From Terrabacter aerolatus (lineage in GTDB: Bacteria > Actinomycetota > Actinomycetes > Actinomycetales > Dermatophilaceae): a stretch of DNA of 64,000 bases. The notes beneath the pieces were generated by a model, which was given only the letters and a program-made list of their open reading frames with translations, searched no databases and was not told where the DNA came from. The stretch is from contig NZ_BJYX01000008.1 of the NCBI RefSeq assembly GCF_007991735.1, forward strand, positions 91,579 to 155,578, written 5' to 3'. The position numbers and the translations under genes were made by a program. How positions within the stretch are numbered: position 1 is the stretch's first letter; each line of letters opens with the position of its first letter. Shown here one piece after another: positions 9,475 through 17,316 of the stretch.

Positions 9475-12176
9475 CGCGGTCCGCCGGCGAGCAGCACGGC
9501 CTGGCGCCCGGCCTCGAGCCGCACGACCGGGATGCGCGGGGGCGAGCAGGAGAGGTAGTCGAGCCCGGTGCGGGCGAAGAACCCGATCGAGGCGGGGTCG
9601 CCCGCGTGCTCGCCGCACGCCCCGAGTCCCAGTCCCGGGCGGGCCCGGCGCCCGTCGCGCGCCGCCATCGCGACGAGGGCACCGACCCCCGCCTCGTCGA
9701 GCGTCCGGAACGGGTCGGTGGCCACGATGCCGGCCTCGCGGTACACCGCGAGGAAGTTGGCCTCGGCGTCGTCGCGGGACATGCCCCAGCTCGTCTGGGT
9801 GAGGTCGTTCGTGCCGAACGAGAAGAAGTCCGCGTGCTCTGCCAGGGCGGAGGCGGTCAGGGCGGCTCGGGGCAGCTCGACCATGACACCGATGGGCAGA
9901 CGCAGCGAGGTGTGGTGGGCCTCCGCGACGTCGGCGACGATGGCCTCCATCCGCCCGCGGGCCGCCGTCAGCTCGGCGACGTCGGCAACGAGGGGCACCA
10001 TGAGCTCGGGTCGCACGTCGTGGCCCGCAACCCGCAGCGCGACGGTGGCCTCGGCGAGCGCCCGCACCTGCGCGTCGACGATCTGCGGCAGCACGGTGAG
10101 CAGGCGCACGCCACGCAGGCCGAGCATCGGGTTCGACTCGTGCCAGCGCCGGGTCGCGGAGAGGCGGCGTTCGAGCGTCGCGTCGAGCGTGCCGCGCTCG
10201 GCCGCGACGGCGGCGGCGACCGACAGCTCGACGAGGTCGGGCAGGAACTCGTGCAGGGGCGGGTCGAGCAGCCGCACCACGACCGGCAGCCCCTCCATCA
10301 CCTCGAGCAGGCTCGTGAACTCCGTCAGGGCGAGGGCCTCGATCTCGGCCAGGGCCCCGGCCCTGTCGTCGTCGGTGACGATTCGCTCGACGAGGACCCG
10401 CCGCTCGCCGAGGAGCATGTGCTCCGTGCGGCACAGCCCGATCCCCTCGGCGCCGAAACGCCGTGCGGCCCGAGCTTCCTCGGGAGTCTCAGCGTTGGCC
10501 ATGACTCCGAGGTGACGTCGCAGGTCCGCGTGAGCCAGCAGGGTCAGCACCGCTCGGACGGTCCGGTCGGCAACGGCGCCCGGCGACGCTCCCTCACTCA
10601 CGGCGGCCGACACGGCACTCGGCTCGACCTCGCGCTGACCGGCATACAGCTCGCCCGTCGTGCCGTCGACCGAGACGACGGTGCCCTCGGGCAGCGTCAC
10701 CCCGCCCGGGAGGGTCGCGACCCGGGCGGCGGGGTCGACGACGAGCCCCTCCACGCCGGTGACGCACGTGAGCCCGAGGCCGCGGGCCACGACGGCCGCG
10801 TGCGACGTGAGGCCGCCCCGGGAGGTGATGACCGCTCGGGCGGCGAGCAGGCCGCCGAAGTCGTCGGGACTCGTCTCCGGGCGCGCCAACACGACCTCCC
10901 GCCCGAGCGCCGTCCACGCCATCGCCGTCGCCGCGTCGAAGACGAGCCGGCCGTGGGCCGCTCCCGGGCTCGCCGCGAGGCCGTGGGCCAGCGGGACGAG
11001 ACCGTCCGACGTGGCGAAGGTCGGGTGGAGCAACGTCTGCAGCTGCGTCCCGTCGACGCGGGTCAGGGCCTCGTCGAGGTCGATGACGCCCTCGTCGACG
11101 AGCTCGACGGCGATCCGGAAGGCCGCGGCCGGGCTGCGCTTGCCGAGCCGGGTCTGCAGGATCCACAGCCGTCCCCGCTCGACGGTGAACTCGACGTCGC
11201 AGAGGTCGCGGTAGTGCTCCTCCAGGGTGCGCAGGTGCGTGCTCAGCTCGGCGTGCAGCGCGGGCTCGCGGCGCGCGAGCTCGGACAGGTCCATCGGGCT
11301 GCGGCTGCCGCTGACGACGTCCTCGCCCTGGGCGTCGGGCAGGTAGTCCCCGAACACGCCGGGCGCGCCGCTCACGGGGTCGCGGGTGAAGCAGACACCG
11401 CTACCCGAGCGCTCGCCGCGGTTGCCGAACACCATCTGCACGACGTTGACGGCAGTCCCCAGGTCGTCGGCGATGCCCTCGTGCGCGCGGTAGAGCCGGG
11501 CCCGCTCGCCGTTCCACGACGCGAAGACCGCGATGACAGCGCGGTGCAGCTGCTCACCCGGGTCCTGAGGCAGGTCCTCGCCGGTGCGCTCCACGACGAG
11601 CCGACGGAACCCGGCCGTCAGCCGTTCGAGGGTCGCGGCGTCGAGGTCGGCGTCGGTGGCCGCACCCGTCTCGTGGCGCAGGAGCGTCAGCTGGTCGTCG
11701 AAGAGGGCACCCGCGACGCCCAGGACCGTACGGCCGTACATCTGCACGAGCCGGCGGTAGCTGTCCCAGGCGAACCGGGCCTCCCCGCGCTCGACGAGGG
11801 CGGCCGCGACGGCGTCGTTCATCCCGACGTCGAGGACGGTCTCCATCATCCCCGGCATCGAGAAGCGGGCGCCCGAGCGCACCGAGACGAGCAGGGGCGC
11901 CGCCGGGTCGCCGAAGCGCAGCCCCGAGCGCCGCTCGAGGTCGACCATCGCGGCCTCGATCTGCCCCCACAACCCGTCGGGCTCGCCGTCGCCCGAGAGC
12001 CACGCCCGGCAGGCCTCCGTCGTCACGACGAAACCCGGCGGGACGGGCAGGCCGAGCCGTGACATCTCCGCGAGCCCGGCTCCCTTGCCCCCCAGCAGGC
12101 CTGCCATCGTGCGGTCGCCCTCGTGGAGCTCCAGCACGAACGGTGCTCGTGCCGTGCGCTCCGGTGTCGTCGTCAT
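9453..12176 (-). CDS. ppdK: Pyruvate, phosphate dikinase
   Basis: PPDK interconverts pyruvate + ATP + Pi with phosphoenolpyruvate + AMP + PPi. The 907-residue protein has the three expected parts: an ATP-grasp N-terminal domain (GGKGAGLAEM, VRSGARFSMPGMMETVLDVG, VVQMVFGN), the swivelling phosphohistidine domain (GGLTSHAAVVARGLG, His at about residue 459) and the PEP-binding barrel (GIGLCRTEHML, SFGTNDLTQTSWG, GACGEHAGDP with Cys about 854). Length fits the family (870-910). The last codons lie in the 10-bp repeat. A DosR-like box sits 115 bp upstream. In this setting it probably serves ATP/PEP balance under stress (inference). Confidence 0.95.
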   Translation of the reverse strand: MTTTPERTARAPFVLELHEGDRTMAGLLGGKGAGLAEMSRLGLPVPPGFVVTTEACRAWLSGDGEPDGLWGQIEAAMVDLERRSGLRFGDPAAPLLVSVRSGARFSMPGMMETVLDVGMNDAVAAALVERGEARFAWDSYRRLVQMYGRTVLGVAGALFDDQLTLLRHETGAATDADLDAATLERLTAGFRRLVVERTGEDLPQDPGEQLHRAVIAVFASWNGERARLYRAHEGIADDLGTAVNVVQMVFGNRGERSGSGVCFTRDPVSGAPGVFGDYLPDAQGEDVVSGSRSPMDLSELARREPALHAELSTHLRTLEEHYRDLCDVEFTVERGRLWILQTRLGKRSPAAAFRIAVELVDEGVIDLDEALTRVDGTQLQTLLHPTFATSDGLVPLAHGLAASPGAAHGRLVFDAATAMAWTALGREVVLARPETSPDDFGGLLAARAVITSRGGLTSHAAVVARGLGLTCVTGVEGLVVDPAARVATLPGGVTLPEGTVVSVDGTTGELYAGQREVEPSAVSAAVSEGASPGAVADRTVRAVLTLLAHADLRRHLGVMANAETPEEARAARRFGAEGIGLCRTEHMLLGERRVLVERIVTDDDRAGALAEIEALALTEFTSLLEVMEGLPVVVRLLDPPLHEFLPDLVELSVAAAVAAERGTLDATLERRLSATRRWHESNPMLGLRGVRLLTVLPQIVDAQVRALAEATVALRVAGHDVRPELMVPLVADVAELTAARGRMEAIVADVAEAHHTSLRLPIGVMVELPRAALTASALAEHADFFSFGTNDLTQTSWGMSRDDAEANFLAVYREAGIVATDPFRTLDEAGVGALVAMAARDGRRARPGLGLGACGEHAGDPASIGFFARTGLDYLSCSPPRIPVVRLEAGRQAVLLAGGPRTRADTR

Positions 12177-12290
12177 GGCCCCTCCCGTGGTCGAGTGCCC
12201 AGCTGCTCAAGCTGTCGAGGGCACGGGGGTCGTGCTCACGGCGCCTGCCCCCTCACTGGCATCGTCCGTCCGGTGACCGGGCAGCCGGCA

Positions 12291-12305
12291 GGGGCTTTGG
12301 TCCCT
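12291..12305. promoter_or_regulatory. DosR/DevR-like palindrome upstream of ppdK
   Basis: On the ppdK (reverse) strand the box reads AGGGACCAAAGCCCC, matching the GGGAC core, the W-W-A-G centre and the CCC end of the DosR consensus; on the forward strand GGGGCTTTGGTCCCT. It lies about 115 bp upstream of the ppdK ATG in a 228-bp gap (12177-12404) in which I see no gene. Confidence 0.5.
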
Positions 12306-12404
12306 CCGGGGACGCACACACCCGCGACGAAGCCCCGAGGGCCTCGACGCGGGTGCGAGGACTGCGTGCGGTGCCGCCCGACGGGCGGACGTCAGCGGCC
12401 GGGG

Positions 12405-12869
12405 CTACCGGCGGCCGGTGGCCTTGTCGATGGCCTTCTGGGTCGCGCGCTCGGCCTTGGCCTTGCCCTTGGCCAGCTTGCGCGAGGCCTTCTTGTCGGT
12501 CGGCGAGACCTTCTCGTCCTCAAGGGCCTTGGGCAGGTGCCCGGTCGAGCGGCGGTAGTACGACGCCGCACCCCGCTCGGCGGCGACGCGAGCTGCTGCC
12601 ACGGCCATCGAGGACAGGGCGGTGAAGAGGACGACGTCGCGGGTGCGCTCACGCTCGAAGTCGCCCTTGACCGGCACGTTGCGGCCGGTCGCGAGCTTCC
12701 AGCCCTTCTGCGCCGCGTCGGTCGCGATCTTCGTCGCGACGATCGTCGACCCGATGCTGAGGATCTTCCAGACCGGGCCGCTGACGGGGGTGTGCTGCGG
12801 CGTCTGCGCCTTGGCCTTCGCCTTCTCGGCGGCTCGCGAGGCGGCCTTCTTCGTGTCCTTGGAACCCAT
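12405..12869 (-). CDS. DUF4235 domain protein, 154 aa
   Basis: A small protein with two hydrophobic helices typical of DUF4235: PVWKILSIGSTIVATKIATDAAQKGW and DVVLFTALSSMAVAAARVAAERG, flanked by long Lys/Ala-rich tails (KKAASRAAEKAKAKA at the N-terminus, DKKASRKLAKGKAKAERA at the C-terminus). The ATG at 12867-12869 is chosen; upstream in-frame sequence is compositionally non-coding. Probably membrane-associated with basic cytoplasmic tails. Function unknown. Confidence 0.75.
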   Translation of the reverse strand: MGSKDTKKAASRAAEKAKAKAQTPQHTPVSGPVWKILSIGSTIVATKIATDAAQKGWKLATGRNVPVKGDFERERTRDVVLFTALSSMAVAAARVAAERGAASYYRRSTGHLPKALEDEKVSPTDKKASRKLAKGKAKAERATQKAIDKATGRR

Positions 12870-12952
12870 GACGTGACTGTACCCACGAGGCCCGGACGCC
12901 GGACGAGTAGAGTCACCCCCGACAACTGAAGAGCACCACCCACCCATCACGA

Positions 12953-13045
12953 CAGGGGAGCGCGTCACGCGCTGAGAGTGCGGCAGCCCGAAGGGCCGGG
13001 CCGCAGACCCTCGAACCTGCTCCGGTTAGCACCGGCGAAGGAAGT
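12953..13045 (+). promoter_or_regulatory. TPP riboswitch (THI element)
   Basis: The conserved TPP aptamer pieces appear in order: GGGGAGC, CTGAGAGTGCGG, a GC-rich variable P3 arm, GACCCTCGAACCTG, CCGGTTAGCACCGGCG and GAAGGAAG. About 110 nt separate it from the ykoE start. There, CTTCCCCCGGAATCC (13101-13115) can pair imperfectly with GGAATTCGGGAG (13139-13150), which holds the ribosome binding site, so translational control is plausible. The aptamer is clear from sequence; the expression platform is inferred. Confidence 0.93.
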
Positions 13046-13157
13046 CGGTATTTCTCAGGCCACTGCACGGCATACGTCATCGACGTGTCCGTTCGGCTGG
13101 CTTCCCCCGGAATCCATTTGTAGACAGACGTATCCACTGGAATTCGGGAGACACACC

Positions 13158-13772
13158 ATGTCCAAGACCATCACCGCCAGCGGGCCACTGACCCGCTGGC
13201 GCACCATCGACCTGCTCACCTGCGCCTTCCTCGGGGTCGCCTTCGGCGTCGCCTACTGGGCCTGGGGGCTCGTCTACTCCGTGCCGTCGAACGCCGTCTC
13301 GGCGGTCTTCCCGCCCCTCGGCGCCCTCTTCAACTGGCCCTGGCTCGTCGCCGGCGTCGTCGGCATGCTCATCATCCGTCGGCCCGGGGCAGCGGTCTTC
13401 ACCGAGCTGCTCGCAGCCGTCGTGTCCGCGCTCATCGGCACCCAGTGGGGCCTGACCACGCTCGTCTCCGGACTCGTCCAGGGGCTCGGGGTCGAGATCG
13501 GCTTCGCCGTGTTCGGGTATGCCGTGTACCGCTGGGCTCCGCTGCTGCTCGGAGGTTTCCTCGGCGGCGCCTTCGAGGCGGTCTACGAGTGGTACTCGTA
13601 CTGGACCGACTGGGGCTGGGACTACAAGATCGCCTACCTCTTCCTCCTCGGTGCCTCGGTGGCCGTCTTCGGCTCGCTCGTCGCCGTCGGCCTGACCCGC
13701 CTGCTCGCCGCCGCGGGGGCGCTCAACCCGTTCCCGCCCGGCCAGGAGGTCCGCGAGCAGCGGGCCGTCTGA
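13158..13772 (+). CDS. ykoE: ECF transporter substrate-binding (S) component, YkoE family, for HMP/thiamine
   Basis: A 204-residue hydrophobic protein with about six membrane segments, beginning RTIDLLTCAFLGVAFGVAYWAWG and containing VSALIGTQWGLTTLVSGLVQGLG and FEAVYEWYSYWTDW, typical of YkoE. YkoE members bind hydroxymethylpyrimidine or thiamine as the S component of an energy-coupling-factor importer. ATG at 13158 has GGGAG 7 bp upstream. It is controlled by the TPP riboswitch and followed 19 bp later by the fused energising subunit. Confidence 0.9.
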   Translation: MSKTITASGPLTRWRTIDLLTCAFLGVAFGVAYWAWGLVYSVPSNAVSAVFPPLGALFNWPWLVAGVVGMLIIRRPGAAVFTELLAAVVSALIGTQWGLTTLVSGLVQGLGVEIGFAVFGYAVYRWAPLLLGGFLGGAFEAVYEWYSYWTDWGWDYKIAYLFLLGASVAVFGSLVAVGLTRLLAAAGALNPFPPGQEVREQRAV

Positions 13773-13791
13773 CCTGCGTGCCGGACGAGCC

Positions 13792-16128
13792 GTGACAGCA
13801 CGAGCAGGGGACGTGGCCCTCGGGGCCGCTCGCTCGACGGGCGGCGTCGAGGTGCGTGTCCGGGACCTGACGTGGCGCCCGTTCGGTCGCTCGCGTCCGG
13901 TCCTCGACGGGCTGGACCTGACCCTCGGTCCCGGTGAGCGCGTGCTGCTCGCCGGGCCGAGCGGGTCGGGCAAGTCGACCCTGCTGCGTGCGGTCGCCGG
14001 CCTGCTGCTGACGGCCGACTCCGGTGACCTGTCAGGCGCGGTGACGGTGGGCGGCCATGCACCGCAAGACGTTCCGGGCTCGGTGGGACTCGTCCTGCAG
14101 GACCCCGGTGCCGGCGTCGTCGCATCGAGCATCGGCCGGGACGTGGCGTTCGGGCTCGAGAACGTCTCGATGCCGCCCGGTGAGATGCCGCCGCGCGTCG
14201 AGGCCGCGCTGCGCGAGGTGGGGCTGACCATGTCGGCCGACAGCTCGCCGGCGACCCTGAGCGGAGGGGAGTCCCAGCGCCTCGCGCTGGCCGGCGCCCT
14301 CGCGATGGAGCCGTCGGTGCTGCTCCTCGACGAGCCGACGGCGATGCTCGACGCCGCCACGGCCGGTGACGTGCGGGCCGTCGTCTCGGACGTCGTCGCC
14401 CGGCGGGGACTCACCCTCGTCGTCGTCGAGCACCGTCTCGAGGGTTGGCTCGACCACGTCGACCGGCTCGTCGTGCTCGACGCGGCGGGCTCGGTCGTCG
14501 CCGACGGAGAGCCGCGGCGGGTCCTCCGGGAGCACGGTCGGTCCCTGGCGGACCAGGGCATCTGGGTGCCCGGCGTCCCCGACCCGGACCCCCTCCCGCT
14601 CGTCCTCGACCGCGCCCCGGAGGGTGCGGCCGGCCGGGTGCCGGCGGGAGGGGTCGTCGCGGCGGCATCCGGCGTGCGGGTCGAGCACGTCAGCCGGCGG
14701 CTCGGCGGGAGCTCGCGCACCACCGTGGCCGTCGACGGCGCGGACCTCGAGGCACGGGCCGGCCGGACCGTCGCCCTCGTCGGACCCAGCGGCGCCGGCA
14801 AGTCCTCGCTCATGGGCGCGCTCGGCGGACTCGTCCAGCCGTCGCGCGGCACCGTCGACGTCGCGCCCCCGCTCACGCCGGCCGAGTCCGGAGCCACCTC
14901 CGATGCCGCTGCTCGCACACGCCTGGCGCCGCCCCACGCGTGGTCCTCGAGCGACCTCGCCCGCGTCGTCGCCTGGGTGCCCCAGCGCGCCGCGACCGCC
15001 CTCCTCGGTCGCACCGTGCGCGAGGACGTCCTGACGACGCCCCTCGCGCTGGGCCAGGACCCCGAGGTGTCAGGAGTGCGGGCCGACGCGCTCCTCGGCT
15101 CGCTCGGGCTCGCCCACCTCGCCGACGCCGACCCACGTCAGCTTTCGGGCGGGGAGCAACGGCGGCTCGCGATGGCCTCTGCCGTCGCCCACGGTCCGGC
15201 CCTCGTGCTCGCCGACGAACCCACCGTCGGGCAGGACCGGCTCACGTGGGCGGCCGTCTCCGGTGTGCTCGCGGCCGCTCGGGCGGAAGGGGCCGCCGTC
15301 GTCGTCACGACCCACGACCCCGGTGTCGTCGACGACGCCGACCACGTCGTGCGGCTCGACGCGCCACCCCAGCCCGCACCCGACCCGGAGCCGGAGCGCC
15401 GACCCCTGGTCGCCCGTGCCGGCCCGCTCTCACTGCTCGCGGCAGCCTTGTGCGTGCTGCCCCTCCCGGCCCTGCTCGACACGTGGCGCCAGGGCCTCGC
15501 CGTGCTCATCGTCGAGGTCCTGCTCGGCCTCGTGGGTCTCCTCGCGCCGGGGCCGGGTCGGGCTCCGCACGCTCGCCTGCGGGGCGTCCTCGCACGACTC
15601 GCCCCGGCCGCCGTCGCCGTCGTCGGTGTCGCGTGGTCCGCCTGGCTGCTCGGCGGCCGTGACGTCGAGGTCGCCGCGGGGGCGGCACTGCGCGTGCTCT
15701 GCCTGCTCGTGCCGTCGGCCGTCGTCGTGGGCTTCATCGACCCCGAGGGACTCGGCGACCACCTCGCCCAGCGGCTCCGGCTGCCGGCTCGACCGGTCGT
15801 CGCCGCGACGGCCGCCCTCCAGCGGCTCCAGTCGTTCGACGCCCTCTGGGGCGAGCTCATGACGACCCGCCGCGTCCGTGGCGTCCGCGCCGACCGTGGG
15901 CCGGTCGCCCGCGGGCGCGAGGCCGTCGTCGTGACGGGCGGCCTGCTCGTCGGGGCCCTCGGACAGGCGTCGGCGCTCGCGCTGGCGATGGACGCCCGCG
16001 GGTTCGCAGAGGCCCGGCGTCGCACGTGGGCAGGTCCCGCGCCGTGGCGACGGCCCGACACCCTGGCACTCGGCGCGGGGATTCTCGTCATCGCGGCCGC
16101 CGCCACGGCCCGGCTGCTGCTGCCCTGA
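13792..16128 (+). CDS. Fused ECF energising module: two ABC ATPases plus EcfT-type transmembrane domain (YkoD-YkoC fusion), 778 aa
   Basis: Supplies ATP-driven energy to the YkoE S component. First ATPase: Walker A GPSGSGKST (about residue 56), signature LSGGESQRLALAGAL (about 157), Walker B VLLLDEPTAMLD. Second ATPase: GPSGAGKSS (about 331), signature LSGGEQRRLAMASAV (about 451), LVLADEPTVGQD. From about residue 540 the chain becomes an EcfT-like membrane protein with several segments and RRVRGVRAD / ALAMDARGFAEARRRTW, the coupling-helix type Arg-rich motifs. Normally the two-ATPase YkoD and the EcfT YkoC are separate genes. GTG start at 13792. Confidence 0.9.
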   Translation: MTARAGDVALGAARSTGGVEVRVRDLTWRPFGRSRPVLDGLDLTLGPGERVLLAGPSGSGKSTLLRAVAGLLLTADSGDLSGAVTVGGHAPQDVPGSVGLVLQDPGAGVVASSIGRDVAFGLENVSMPPGEMPPRVEAALREVGLTMSADSSPATLSGGESQRLALAGALAMEPSVLLLDEPTAMLDAATAGDVRAVVSDVVARRGLTLVVVEHRLEGWLDHVDRLVVLDAAGSVVADGEPRRVLREHGRSLADQGIWVPGVPDPDPLPLVLDRAPEGAAGRVPAGGVVAAASGVRVEHVSRRLGGSSRTTVAVDGADLEARAGRTVALVGPSGAGKSSLMGALGGLVQPSRGTVDVAPPLTPAESGATSDAAARTRLAPPHAWSSSDLARVVAWVPQRAATALLGRTVREDVLTTPLALGQDPEVSGVRADALLGSLGLAHLADADPRQLSGGEQRRLAMASAVAHGPALVLADEPTVGQDRLTWAAVSGVLAAARAEGAAVVVTTHDPGVVDDADHVVRLDAPPQPAPDPEPERRPLVARAGPLSLLAAALCVLPLPALLDTWRQGLAVLIVEVLLGLVGLLAPGPGRAPHARLRGVLARLAPAAVAVVGVAWSAWLLGGRDVEVAAGAALRVLCLLVPSAVVVGFIDPEGLGDHLAQRLRLPARPVVAATAALQRLQSFDALWGELMTTRRVRGVRADRGPVARGREAVVVTGGLLVGALGQASALALAMDARGFAEARRRTWAGPAPWRRPDTLALGAGILVIAAAATARLLLP

Positions 16129-16130
16129 CC

Positions 16131-16142
16131 GCCCCTCGGGGC
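16131..16142. terminator. Possible short terminator hairpin after the ECF operon
   Basis: GCCCCTCGGGGC directly follows the stop of the fused ECF gene. The stem is short (4-5 bp, all G/C) and has no T-run. Position between two transcription units is the main support. Confidence 0.3.
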
Positions 16143-16183
16143 ACAATGGGCGGCGCACACCTCCTGACAGGAAGGGGCCGCAC

Positions 16184-16717
16184 GTGCCCATGCCCCGCCG
16201 ACCCCGCCCGGCCACCAGCGGACGCCGCGGTGCACCACGGGCGTATGCCGTGCCGGCCGTCGCGCTCGGCCTGTCCGCCTCGCTCGTGCTCGCCCTCGCG
16301 GCCTGCGGGCAACCCGCCCCGTCCCCGGACTCGGTGCCCCCCACGGTCAGCGTGGCGGTGCAGCCGACGATCACGCCCGACACCCCGAGCGACGACGTGC
16401 CCGACGCGGGCAGCACGACGGCGGCGAGCGGCGCGGGCCTCTTCGACGCGGCGTCGAGCCTGACGAGTGCCAACTGTGCGGCGAGCGGGAACTCGTGGAG
16501 CTTCACCGGGACGCTGACCAACTCCGACTCCCAGGAGCACACGTTCACCGTGGCCGTCTTCATCGTCAAGTCCTCCGACGGCTCCAACGTGGCCGGCAAG
16601 GAGGTCGACGTGACGCTCGCCGCCGGCGCGGCGACGCCCGTGTCGATCAAGAACTTCCACAGCGGACCCACCGCAGGTGTCGAGTGCCTGAGTGGCGTCA
16701 CGGTCAAGGACTCCTGA
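16184..16717 (+). CDS. Lipoprotein of unknown function (FxLYD-like), 177 aa
   Basis: N-terminal lipoprotein signal: basic start, hydrophobic VALGLSASLVLALAAC with lipobox LALAAC, cleaved before Cys. A Pro/Ser/Thr-rich linker (about 45-85) leads to a small beta domain: SWSFTGTLTNSDSQEHTFTVAVFI and VDVTLAAGAATPVSIKNF resemble FxLYD-type domains. GTG at 16184 has GAAGG 8 bp upstream; an ATG at 16190 is an alternative. Followed after 2 bp by the phosphatase gene. Exported and membrane-anchored; role unknown. Confidence 0.7.
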   Translation: MPMPRRPRPATSGRRGAPRAYAVPAVALGLSASLVLALAACGQPAPSPDSVPPTVSVAVQPTITPDTPSDDVPDAGSTTAASGAGLFDAASSLTSANCAASGNSWSFTGTLTNSDSQEHTFTVAVFIVKSSDGSNVAGKEVDVTLAAGAATPVSIKNFHSGPTAGVECLSGVTVKDS

Positions 16718-16719
16718 CG

Positions 16720-17316
16720 GTGCGGCTCTTCCTCGTACGGCACGGGCAGACCCACGCCAACGTCGCCCGTCAGCTCGACACCGCCGTCCCCGGGCTCGAC
16801 CTCACGGACGAGGGCCGGGCGCAGGCCCGCGCGCTCGCCGACCGGCTCGGCGACGAGGACCTCGGCGCGATCTACACCTCCGACCTCGTGCGCACCCAGC
16901 AGACGGCGGCGCCGCTCGCGCAGCTGCTGGGCCTCGAGATGGTCGTGCTGCCGGGCCTGCGCGAGATCCAGGCCGGCGACTACGAGATGTCGACCGACTG
17001 GCAGCCCTACATCGACGCGGTGGTCCGCTGGCGCGAGGACCCCGCGCACACCATCCCGGGCGGTGACAGCGGCGCCGCCTTCATGGCGCGCTACGACGAG
17101 GCCATCGCCCGCATCGCGTCCGACGGTCACGCATCGGCGGTGGCCGTGAGCCACGGGGCCGCGATGCGGGTGTGGTGCTCCGCGTCCCTCGGCCTGGACG
17201 CCGACTTCTTCGACGGCCGCCGCCTCGACAACGCCCACGTCGTCACGATGGAGGGCGACCCCGAGTCCGGGTGGCGCCTGGTCGCATGGGGTGACGAACC
17301 GGTCACGCATGGCTGA
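16720..17316 (+). CDS. Histidine phosphatase (phosphoglycerate mutase) family protein, 198 aa
   Basis: The catalytic RHG motif is at the extreme N-terminus (RLFLVRHGQTHANV), followed by LTDEGRAQARALADRL, IYTSDLVRTQQTAAPLA and the second catalytic histidine in AVAVSHGAAMRVW. This is the cofactor-dependent phosphatase superfamily; the substrate is not evident. GTG at 16720 begins 2 bp after the lipoprotein stop and the end overlaps mptB, so the three genes look co-transcribed. Confidence 0.88.
   Translation: MRLFLVRHGQTHANVARQLDTAVPGLDLTDEGRAQARALADRLGDEDLGAIYTSDLVRTQQTAAPLAQLLGLEMVVLPGLREIQAGDYEMSTDWQPYIDAVVRWREDPAHTIPGGDSGAAFMARYDEAIARIASDGHASAVAVSHGAAMRVWCSASLGLDADFFDGRRLDNAHVVTMEGDPESGWRLVAWGDEPVTHG

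Noticed and set aside
9450..12062. 870-codon open frame opposite ppdK
   Set aside because: Antisense of a certain gene, caused by high GC; composition is His/Arg/Gly/Glu-rich with no recognisable motif.
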